From: a virus
Direction: 5' to 3' (one strand)
Length of the DNA stretch: 44,556 bases
Virus record (IMG/VR): IMGVR_UViG_3300025141_000196
Span: 1-44,556 of that record
Position 1 is the first letter of the stretch; every line of letters begins with the position of its first letter. Below, piece by piece: positions 8,801-16,745 of this stretch. Both the position numbers and the translations under genes were made by a program. Below the pieces are notes generated by a model, which ran no database searches, had not been told where the DNA came from, and worked only from the letters and a program-made list of their open reading frames with translations.

Positions 8801-11800
8801 AATGGACTGGTAAATGGAATACCATTATGTTTTAACCATCTAGTATAAGCACCCATACCATCATATGTCTCAGGAATACTGTTGTGATGCTTTGCAAACG
8901 CTATAGCCTCTGTTGGATCGTGCTCATTAAAAGCCTTGCCAACTGTAGCTATATATTTCTTTAATCTATCTGAGATATAACTACTATATAAACTCTGTCC
9001 TTCAATAGCAGTAAGCTCATTAGCTATCTGTTGTGATATTGTAGCATCATGATCAGGCTTAACAACTGCACCAAGCTCTATGTCTTTAAAATCTAACTTA
9101 TGTACAAACTCTCCACCAATAATCTTTGTATCAAGAGAGCCAAGTGTCTCACCTTCTTTAAAATCAAATCTACTTACAGTAGGATCCTTCATCTTCTCTG
9201 CACTATCAAACATAATAGCATGTATATTCTTATTATTACTAAAGAAACTATCAAACTCCTTACTATATACAAACACAGTCTTACCAAGTATAACACCCCT
9301 GCCATTAGCACCAGCATACTTATGAACGATAGGTTTAATACCTCCTATACCAGAAGTATTACCTGCAGCTCCAAGAGCCTCTAAGGCACGCATAACTTGT
9401 TTATTAACAGGCATATAAGAGTCAACCATACTAGCGTCATCAGCACTATCCCAATTTTTATCTTTAAGATCCTGTAGACCACTAAGTTCTGTATTAGCAT
9501 CTAACTCAGCTTGCATTTGTCTTCTTATGTTTTCATAGGCAGAAAACTCTTTCTTGCCAAGACCAGATTCATCAGCAGCAATCATTATATTCATACCATC
9601 ATTCTTAGAAAGTATCTTTAATCCTTTTACCTGATCTGTATCTCCATCTATATCTTTAAAATGCTTTAGAGCCATATCTGTAAGCTTCTTATCCATACCA
9701 TACATACTTACATTAGACATGAGTTTAAACCTGGTAGCTAGCTTAGTGAATGCTTTAGGATCACTACCATCTATGCCCTTATTAATAACATCCCACCAGT
9801 TTTTACCAATAGCTTTGTCCATCCATATGTGAGTGAGCATAGCAGTAGCATAGTGACCATCCTGTTCTGCAGTACTATTCTTAAACTTATAAGTAGTATC
9901 ATCAACGGTAGTGGATTTAGTATAGTCAGTCCCAGACTCTCTACCTTTTGAATCTGGCTTTAATCCATCTGGAATATTAGGATCTCCCTCTACATAAATA
10001 TGTTTATGATCCCCTCTTTCTGTGCCATCTTTTAAAATCTTTTTATCTCTAAGTATATGGTGACCTTCATGTGCATCTATAGTATCTGCAAAATTCTTAG
10101 CACCTCCAAGACCATCCTTCATATTCATTAGCTGTCGTTGTGCTGCTTCAAGATTTTTAACAATCCATACATCTCTAGCAGCTCCATCACCCTCAATAAT
10201 GCGAGGATCCTCTAACATACGTACATCAGGATCTACATGGTATATAAATACATCCTCTTTAAAGCCAGCCTTCTTATCAACCTTAACCTTCGTGCCAGTA
10301 AGAGCTTCTAATACTTTATAAGCTTGACCATAAGTATCTTTACCATACTTCTTCTTAGCTGCAGCAGTAACATCAATAAACTTCTTTGAAATCTCTGATA
10401 GGTTCTCTTTAGGTATAGCTATTGCCCATGATCCTTCGGGAAGAGTAACCAGAACAGACTCTTGAGTGAATGAGAAACGTGCTCCCATAATCTCATTACT
10501 TTGTTTGAAATCTTTATTAACCCCCATACTTGTATCATATAGGACACCTCTTAAGAAGTTCTCTGCATTAATATCCCTACGAGAATCAATAACACCAGCT
10601 GAAGTCATAGTATTGTAATCAACTATAGAAAAGTTACCTTCCCCTACTATATCTGTTATAGATTTAAATAGAGAGTTGTTAGTCATAGTATTATCATTGT
10701 CTACTATAGCCCCCACTCCTTCACCAGCCATAATCCTAGATATATTTACAGTATTGATATGATTTCTATACAGTCCTATAGTATCAGAAATAACCTGTCT
10801 CTTCTGATCGGCAGATAGTTTATTATATTCAGCTCCCTCAAACTTAACCTCTTTAAATACAGTCTCAAAGGGATCAAGATCCTTATCATTATCAAAAATC
10901 TCTCTTACCTTATCATACTCTACACCATATTTATCTCTAAAATCATTAGGAGTGATGATCTTAAAGTCATCAGTATGGTCATACTTCATGTCATGATTGT
11001 CCATATGCTCATTGATTCTCTGCTCAACCCTGGATGCAGTATCACTGAAAGGTATAATCCTATTAATCTTACTCATAGCTGTCTTTATAGAACTAATAGG
11101 ATCTGTAGGAGCATCAAGCTCAAGCTCTTGTCTATTCCTATTCCATAAACCAGACTCAGATAGAATATTAAGCAGCTGTCTAGTATCTCTTTGACGATTC
11201 CAGAACCTATGATATATAGCTGTTATAAATTTCTGATCAGCACTTTCTGGAGAACCTTCAGTTCTAATCCTTTCAATAGATTCCATTAACTTGGTATGGC
11301 TCTGTCCTTCAGCCTTCATATCTATCATGTCCATACGATGAACCATCTCACTTAAGTATGGAGCATCAACCTGTGCTTCAAGATTGCTGGGAGTTAAGAG
11401 GCCTTTACCCTCTTCAGTTTTCATTAAGGGTTCTACATGTCTCTCATAGTTATCTATTATCTTCCTAGCATAGTCTAAAGGCTCCATATCGTTGATCCTA
11501 GCCGCGTTTGATAGAACCTGGTACAATCCCTCATTACCAAGATAAAGTCCCTCTATGGGCATATCTTCACCCCCAAGAGCCTTTTCTAATCTAAACTTAG
11601 AAGATGTAATAGCAGGTATAGCAGACTTTAAGGCACCAACTACTCCCTTGATATTAACTATATTAAATTGTGGATCTACTATACCACTCTCCATCATGTA
11701 TTTAATTTTAGATCTCTGACCATCATTTAAAAGCTTACCTTTAGAATCTCTGGCTCTGGATAACTGTTTGTCCATAGTATATCTATTCATATCATGAACA

Positions 11801-14703
11801 AATCTTTCAAGGTGTCCCTGGTTTTCAACACCAAATCCACCCATACCATTCTTACTTAATAGATCACGTAGTTTCTTAACATCATTATAGGAAGCCTTTT
11901 GACTGGTTGTTTCTGTTGTCAATCCAAATGGAGCTTTGTAGTTAGGATGTGTTGCCAGTACCTGTTTCAAAGCATCTGCAAATAATTGCATTTTCTCAGG
12001 CCCCTGTTTACCACCACTAACATCAATACTATTTGCTAGCAATCCAACACCTCGTCCTTTCCCTTTAACAAAGATAGTATTTATAAGCCTATTTATCTCC
12101 TTTGCATCATCAGCATTCTTGCCCCATACTCCAGAAGTATTATCTAAATCACTGATCTTATCATAGATATCACGAACACCTTTATAGTAGCTTTGCGATT
12201 CCATCCAAGTACCAAGAAGTTCCTCTCCAAGTTTAACTCCACCTTCTATTGGTGGACCTTCTTTATAAATAAGCTTATTAGCCTGATCCTCTAATCTTTT
12301 AGCAATCTCAGAAAGTCCTTTAAAACTTTCAGTAGTAGCTTCAAGATAATTTTTTTCACTAGGATTAATTTTTACTTTCTGACTACCACCAGCCCTTCCA
12401 AGTACATTTAATACTCTAAGATAACTATCAAAAGCTCTTTGATCTGCATCTGATATTTTATGACCAGCTGCTGGTTTTATCATTCTAATCTCTACAGTGC
12501 CATCACTAGCAACATCCCATACTCCACCCATCTTTTCAAAACCCTGTTTAGCATAGTCATAGTATATCTGATACATCTCTTTGAGCTTTGGTTCAGCAGC
12601 ACTATACATTATTTTATCAACATCTGCTTTACTTTCTATAACACCAGACTCACTATTAGAAAACTCTGTATCCTGCAATAAGCGTTCTAACTTAACTATC
12701 TTCTTCTTGGAAAGCTCATCAACTCTGAGCATTCTTTGATGACTACCTGTAAGAGGGCCATCTGCAAGCATCATTATATGCTCATACAATGAGTGATATC
12801 CTGCTGTACCTTGTCTTTTTCTCTTTACTTTAGTTGTTCTCTCATAGTCTTGATCTACTATAAGCCCCTCATCATTAAGTATCTTAACAAGTTTCTTTAC
12901 ATCATCATTAGTTTCATCTATTGCAAAGTATTCTTCTCTAAGTTTATAATCATTTACAAGCTGTTGGAATCTAAGAGCCTTATGATCCATGCCCATCTTG
13001 TCAAGATACATAGCTGCATCTTTAATCCTATCACCATATGTAAAGGGTCTCTCGGTAAACTTAATAGATTTCATACTACCATCACTACCAGTATACTCAA
13101 TAGTCCTACCTTGTTTGGTCATATATGCACCAACAAGTACATTAAATATCTTATCTTCCAGGGGAACATAGTCATCAAATATTATATCATGGTTAAAAGC
13201 CATAGCACCTGCAATCATACGACCACTAGATTCAGCTAAGTCTTTACCTGATTCCTTGAGCCATTCCTTAGCCCAGATCTTACCCCAATCATTCTCAACA
13301 CTCATCATTACCTGCTTTAGTTTAGCAGCTCCTTCAGCAGTCTCACCAAGTTTAGCAATATCATCCATTGAACCAGTAAACATTCCAATATTCTTTTCAT
13401 CTATCTTAGTTAAACCCTTGTCTGAAAATATCTTACCAGCATTGCCTGTCTTCCATAGACTCTGAGAGTATCTTGTTAAAGCTTTCCTATCAGCAGCACT
13501 CTTAACATCATACTGAGAGAATGGTCTCTTGTTACTTAAGATACCTTTATGAGCATAACCAAATTCATCTGTATAACCGAAGGCTCTTCTCCATCCCTCT
13601 CTCATTATACCCTGTCCCTTACCACCAGGTATCATTCTAATAAGACCAAGAGCACTACCAAGAGTAAAGGCATGGCCGAGTGTACCTGTATAATTAGCAG
13701 GTCTATCTTCTTCTAAACTATTAAAGAGTTCCATTGGAGTCTCTACTGCTCCGAATATAAGTGCTTCCTCAAGAGCGTGAGAGGCTATATTAGCCACTTT
13801 TCCTGCTCCAGCACTCCTACCTAAGGCTATAGCTATTCGTTGCTGCAATGTGGTGATAGGAAGACTACTTCCCTTAAATCCACCAACGTTACGCATAACT
13901 ATCTCTTCAATAGCCTTTAGTTTTTCTTTACTACGAACATTAATACCAGCATTCTTTAGCTGATCTCTAAGAACATTTGGAAAGGTTTCATTAACTATTT
14001 TAGTATAGGCTTCCCTACCTTTAGCACTATGTAAAGCTCCAGACTTTGCATGATGTTCTAAGGTTTCTACAAATGGTTTAAATACATTATCTTTCTGGGT
14101 TTGGGTAAGCTTGTTAAAAGTCTTCATCTTCCCAAGAAGCTCACCAGCACCAGCTTCTTTAAGCATTGCCCGTCCTGCTGCCGCTGTGCCATGAGAACTT
14201 AAGCCTTTAACAGCCATACCAGCACCCTTCTTAGCAATACCCATTGGAGTCATAAATCCAATAAGACCACCAATACCTGCACCAGCTCTACCAGCAAATC
14301 CAGATGGTCCTTCCTCCCCAGTCATAAACTCTTCACCCTGTCCTTCCATTAGCTTCTCATCAGCCAATCCTAATAAACCAAAGCTAGTGACATCAGCAGC
14401 TTCCCATAGCATGTTGCCTACAAAATCTAACGCAGCATTTCTAGGTTCTATGGTTGGACCAGGTTGTATTAAAGGTCTACCCCATCTACGACCAGCATCA
14501 AGGTCAGGGATATCTTCTGGCTCTGTAGATCGACCTACTATTCTAGATGAAGGTAGCTGTTGATAGCCAGATAAAGACTTATCTACTGCCTTATTTGTTG
14601 CTTGTTGAGAATCAATAAAGGAATTGATCTGATCATCATCCCACTCTACACCTTTAGCTAAGAGTCTAGCTCTTAATCTTTCTCTATCAAAAGAACTTGC
14701 CAT
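5803..14703 (-). CDS. Giant virion protein with putative two-barrel RNA polymerase and zincin-like motif (2966 aa)
   Basis: This single gene takes a fifth of the window. The N-terminus has a glycine-rich hydrophobic stretch (about 138-168) that could insert in a membrane. HEGHH at 1545-1549 is an HExxH zincin-like motif, with a possible glutamate ligand downstream in the segment STAEQDGHYATAM. FDSAEK (1832-1837) and, about 300 residues later, YRNPRTRPGD (from 2100) leading to GDFDVDKVNYWW (2140-2151) match the order of signature segments in double-psi-barrel RNA polymerases. These are the lysine-bearing SAxK loop of the first barrel and the DxDxD magnesium-binding loop of the second, as in crAss-like phage virion polymerases. 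Its length and position among ejection genes fit a polymerase packaged in the head and injected to transcribe early genes. The start has AAGGAA five bases upstream. The polymerase call rests on motifs, not an alignment. No T7/N4-type polymerase motifs were noticed. Confidence 0.68.
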   Translation of the reverse strand: MASSFDRERLRARLLAKGVEWDDDQINSFIDSQQATNKAVDKSLSGYQQLPSSRIVGRSTEPEDIPDLDAGRRWGRPLIQPGPTIEPRNAALDFVGNMLWEAADVTSFGLLGLADEKLMEGQGEEFMTGEEGPSGFAGRAGAGIGGLIGFMTPMGIAKKGAGMAVKGLSSHGTAAAGRAMLKEAGAGELLGKMKTFNKLTQTQKDNVFKPFVETLEHHAKSGALHSAKGREAYTKIVNETFPNVLRDQLKNAGINVRSKEKLKAIEEIVMRNVGGFKGSSLPITTLQQRIAIALGRSAGAGKVANIASHALEEALIFGAVETPMELFNSLEEDRPANYTGTLGHAFTLGSALGLIRMIPGGKGQGIMREGWRRAFGYTDEFGYAHKGILSNKRPFSQYDVKSAADRKALTRYSQSLWKTGNAGKIFSDKGLTKIDEKNIGMFTGSMDDIAKLGETAEGAAKLKQVMMSVENDWGKIWAKEWLKESGKDLAESSGRMIAGAMAFNHDIIFDDYVPLEDKIFNVLVGAYMTKQGRTIEYTGSDGSMKSIKFTERPFTYGDRIKDAAMYLDKMGMDHKALRFQQLVNDYKLREEYFAIDETNDDVKKLVKILNDEGLIVDQDYERTTKVKRKRQGTAGYHSLYEHIMMLADGPLTGSHQRMLRVDELSKKKIVKLERLLQDTEFSNSESGVIESKADVDKIMYSAAEPKLKEMYQIYYDYAKQGFEKMGGVWDVASDGTVEIRMIKPAAGHKISDADQRAFDSYLRVLNVLGRAGGSQKVKINPSEKNYLEATTESFKGLSEIAKRLEDQANKLIYKEGPPIEGGVKLGEELLGTWMESQSYYKGVRDIYDKISDLDNTSGVWGKNADDAKEINRLINTIFVKGKGRGVGLLANSIDVSGGKQGPEKMQLFADALKQVLATHPNYKAPFGLTTETTSQKASYNDVKKLRDLLSKNGMGGFGVENQGHLERFVHDMNRYTMDKQLSRARDSKGKLLNDGQRSKIKYMMESGIVDPQFNIVNIKGVVGALKSAIPAITSSKFRLEKALGGEDMPIEGLYLGNEGLYQVLSNAARINDMEPLDYARKIIDNYERHVEPLMKTEEGKGLLTPSNLEAQVDAPYLSEMVHRMDMIDMKAEGQSHTKLMESIERIRTEGSPESADQKFITAIYHRFWNRQRDTRQLLNILSESGLWNRNRQELELDAPTDPISSIKTAMSKINRIIPFSDTASRVEQRINEHMDNHDMKYDHTDDFKIITPNDFRDKYGVEYDKVREIFDNDKDLDPFETVFKEVKFEGAEYNKLSADQKRQVISDTIGLYRNHINTVNISRIMAGEGVGAIVDNDNTMTNNSLFKSITDIVGEGNFSIVDYNTMTSAGVIDSRRDINAENFLRGVLYDTSMGVNKDFKQSNEIMGARFSFTQESVLVTLPEGSWAIAIPKENLSEISKKFIDVTAAAKKKYGKDTYGQAYKVLEALTGTKVKVDKKAGFKEDVFIYHVDPDVRMLEDPRIIEGDGAARDVWIVKNLEAAQRQLMNMKDGLGGAKNFADTIDAHEGHHILRDKKILKDGTERGDHKHIYVEGDPNIPDGLKPDSKGRESGTDYTKSTTVDDTTYKFKNSTAEQDGHYATAMLTHIWMDKAIGKNWWDVINKGIDGSDPKAFTKLATRFKLMSNVSMYGMDKKLTDMALKHFKDIDGDTDQVKGLKILSKNDGMNIMIAADESGLGKKEFSAYENIRRQMQAELDANTELSGLQDLKDKNWDSADDASMVDSYMPVNKQVMRALEALGAAGNTSGIGGIKPIVHKYAGANGRGVILGKTVFVYSKEFDSFFSNNKNIHAIMFDSAEKMKDPTVSRFDFKEGETLGSLDTKIIGGEFVHKLDFKDIELGAVVKPDHDATISQQIANELTAIEGQSLYSSYISDRLKKYIATVGKAFNEHDPTEAIAFAKHHNSIPETYDGMGAYTRWLKHNGIPFTSPFIQTMKNNVKKVMIDNGGLLTMTTPHGSQSVLVPNLPLIDKSLRNTTFFTPKDGERQIYTYGQIEISNHNRNKAIILDKLRFIKHNDTGKDNTLSFKEFNKGDQAGLIKKSMNLGQAFDAIKDTGYEIAITSYRNPRTRPGDIIISGLRGFLDGEVGNQARINAHDLKMRMEGDFDVDKVNYWWDTPEDLFNKWDALSGEVGAVNPPKNPKSWEGLDFLKPGMIEKFNKDQANASFMRGRIVKMSRMLQFFDNYSQTIQEIVGYDGKKGKFGERKVIMDAGGIKGRLILDADKLRRAKKVLAEDIQTIVDSKTGYDTDLFKDNVWSNKFLYGEKGGERYEGIFTWQEYNGKEKVFEDAPGTLDGHSYGEVAKTAINELIAPYRGLLQVGTGMFEDGKRRSTRYEDLIDASSRFETRMRFASKNAYNKLIKQGIDPTFLNNIFKKNKEWHNPFGAVVANITGDNLLPFERTIREIGRNDGMKVSAPVKMFGEKLGNFERWSNEWIASGDEGSTEAISQIIKQIRSDSKNFGYLNYLDWRIKKQSRIMWEQKRQNNTSLAEAVEHDVARLTDKRNKVQEAIMTDTEVLKMVLSQAQRRIAYEITSNFKTNKWTRDKNFQTYGEAMKWVGENTSTITKWARAEPLKIKGISTSEQMDMIIWNEMLHKWKDIYIMPDFDKLQGQASYDFENDIYNFKKAYSKMWKQLFDDKKRKANKREPWLGESMIMEQAKGMFDELYNKWEGHKEGLGNLALIKIMSPTKDIGSMTYFNGKFVESFQSDSPTYIKFGLRWLANTDKKGELQKDSMFKVFADSYNTLYKTFRGQQAPANDFGHLLYEESVKYNRETMYESPAPLLDSNLKMKWKDTKEYNDILGEINPDVAATFGYNQSFTTGYLLSSRLVGPEWVKYAKEAQAYGYSPSGYIPHDFTGGKFPAINGWDSFNDARYREAKVFFGDALGKDILYVKHNPRVRANFDDAMGTGVQTPKELRETIKNREFDENCL

Positions 14704-14711
14704 TTAATTCC

Positions 14712-16745
14712 TTATGGTTGTTGTAAGCTTCTTTGAAGTTCGTCCCATTCTTCTGGAGTTAGTGCTCCACGTGCTCCCGTACCCCTTGTTTGCTTAGGAA
14801 CAGAAGAAGGATCTAGATATCGTAAAACATCTTCAGAAATATCTGCTCGTCTCTCACCCCTAGTAGAGTATCTTTCAAAGTTACTCAATAAAGCTTCCTT
14901 ATATTCATCCCAAGCTTGAAGAAGTTTAACAGCAGTTTCTTGATTACCACCACTACCAGTTAAACCCAAGAAACCATACCCTGATTTTGAAACATATCGT
15001 GATGCTTGACGTTTAACCTCTGCTTCCATGGTAGCTATATCTTCAAGTAATAATTTCTCATCCTTTGCAAAATAGGCAACGTCTCCACCAGGATGACCTC
15101 TATGTGCCTGACCAGACGCTATAACTGATGGAAGATCTTTCCATTTATTTGAATAGAAACCCTGATAATAACGTGAAAGGTTCTGCTGAGCAGTTACTAA
15201 GTTTCTATTAGATAATTTATCAGCATCCTTGTCTGCATAGATTGCATTTTGAGATTCTATTAGATCATTCAATTCCACTGTACCTAAATTGTCGTCACCT
15301 CCAGCTCCTTGAAGATCAATCCATTCACTATGGGCTAACATAATCTCATCTATTGTACTCTCTTCATAGCCTGGTTCATACTTACCTTCAAGCATTAATG
15401 CCAGATCCTCTTCATCAATAGGAAGACCTTCACGATAGTATGTATCAATGTTCTTGCCACTTGCATTGCTTAAGAAGTTTAGCTCTGTAGTAGTTAAAAA
15501 TTCAGCTGTATTATTTAAAGTTAAAGCATGTTTTAAATCATCTTCATTAGGCATTAGACCAGATCCAATAAACTGCTCATATCTCTTGTACAATCTATAA
15601 TACTCTCTAGCATCTTTTTCAATAGCAGGATCCATACCTCTAAATCTACCTTTCTTGGCATTCCTTATAAGATCTATACCAGGGCCTACTGGAGTTACTC
15701 CATCAGCTCCCATTGTGGGAGGCATATCAGCAAGCCATCTATCTTCCATAGCCAGTCTATTTTCAAACTCTTCATATATATTACCAAGAGTATTTATAAC
15801 AGGATATGGATTATCTGCATTATATGCTTGTAGCATTGTACCTATCTCATCATGTATTAAACTATAATTTTGATTAGTATTAATCTGATCCATATATTTA
15901 TTAAAGCTCTCTGTATCACCAGCTGTAAGAGCAAGATTAATCATTTGGGGAGCCATTCCACCTATCTTTATTTGAGATTTTAAATCAGAGGTAAGTTTAA
16001 TGCCTCTTTCCTTAAGAATATCTTGGTACTTATCAATATTGCTAAAAACCTGTTCTTTCTTCTGATTTAGTATTTCATTAGACAACTGCTCTGTCTGAAG
16101 GTATTCTATATTCTTTTGAACTGCTATATCTCTAGTATTACCAGCTTGAAATCCTTCTCTAAATTGTGTACTGGTTTCATATAAAGTTTTCTGTTCTGGT
16201 GTAAGCTGTGCAAAAAGCTGTGCCATCTCACTACCAGGTTGATCTTCATATAAAATCTCATTATAAGGAGTTCCACCTTTTATACCGCTATAAACACTTT
16301 CACCAACATCATCTATATCACCTTCAACCATATAGTTTCTATAAGCATCTGGTCCATATTGATCTACAGCATCAAGACCAGCATAAGTGTCACTAAGTTC
16401 TCCCATTAAAGCCTGACCTTGGTTGAACTCATTTAAAGCTGTTTCCAAACTATCTACTTGCCCTTGTGAATACTTCACCATACCTTCCATGTTACGAAGA
16501 TTGTCTCCAACAAAAGCTATTGGTATATTCTTAGCCTTTTCAAAATCACTAGAACTAGATGTCTCTGGAACTGTAGCACCAACATTAAGTAGTCTATCCT
16601 TCAAACTCCTAGCTTCTTCATAGAGATTCTGTTGTTGATTAGAAAGTATTTTTAACTGTTGATTTTTCTGCTCAATCATCGCATCCCATATGCCACCCAT
16701 ATTCTGATCAACTATAGCCGAAATTATTCTATTACTTATTGCCAT
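14712..16745 (-). CDS. Internal virion / ejection protein (677 aa)
   Basis: A mostly helical, acidic, glutamine-rich protein with no recognised enzyme motif. The N-terminal 60 residues form an amphipathic, coiled-coil-like segment (WDAMIEQKNQQLKILSNQQQ). Long helices continue through the middle. The C-terminus is polar with Arg/Gly and Pro/Glu stretches (TRGTGARGALTPEEWDEL). It has no signal peptide and no clear membrane helix. It lies between the 1169-aa membrane-anchored protein and the 2966-aa giant, with a TAATG overlap upstream and 8 bases to the next gene. That position matches the ejection proteins of short-tailed phages, which leave the head before or with the DNA. GGGAG upstream of the ATG supports the start. 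The role is inferred from context. Confidence 0.55.
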   Translation of the reverse strand: MAISNRIISAIVDQNMGGIWDAMIEQKNQQLKILSNQQQNLYEEARSLKDRLLNVGATVPETSSSSDFEKAKNIPIAFVGDNLRNMEGMVKYSQGQVDSLETALNEFNQGQALMGELSDTYAGLDAVDQYGPDAYRNYMVEGDIDDVGESVYSGIKGGTPYNEILYEDQPGSEMAQLFAQLTPEQKTLYETSTQFREGFQAGNTRDIAVQKNIEYLQTEQLSNEILNQKKEQVFSNIDKYQDILKERGIKLTSDLKSQIKIGGMAPQMINLALTAGDTESFNKYMDQINTNQNYSLIHDEIGTMLQAYNADNPYPVINTLGNIYEEFENRLAMEDRWLADMPPTMGADGVTPVGPGIDLIRNAKKGRFRGMDPAIEKDAREYYRLYKRYEQFIGSGLMPNEDDLKHALTLNNTAEFLTTTELNFLSNASGKNIDTYYREGLPIDEEDLALMLEGKYEPGYEESTIDEIMLAHSEWIDLQGAGGDDNLGTVELNDLIESQNAIYADKDADKLSNRNLVTAQQNLSRYYQGFYSNKWKDLPSVIASGQAHRGHPGGDVAYFAKDEKLLLEDIATMEAEVKRQASRYVSKSGYGFLGLTGSGGNQETAVKLLQAWDEYKEALLSNFERYSTRGERRADISEDVLRYLDPSSVPKQTRGTGARGALTPEEWDELQRSLQQP

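Noticed and set aside
12793-13239. 148-codon plus-strand frame opposite the giant gene
   Set aside because: It lies fully inside the 2966-aa gene on the other strand, has Leu/Ile/Cys/Ser-rich shadow composition and no ribosome site. The minus frame is the coherent one.
5803-14703. N4-type (T7-like) virion RNA polymerase
   Set aside because: Only size and position agree. The visible acidic motif is the DFDxD type of two-barrel enzymes, and I did not see T7/N4 polymerase motifs.
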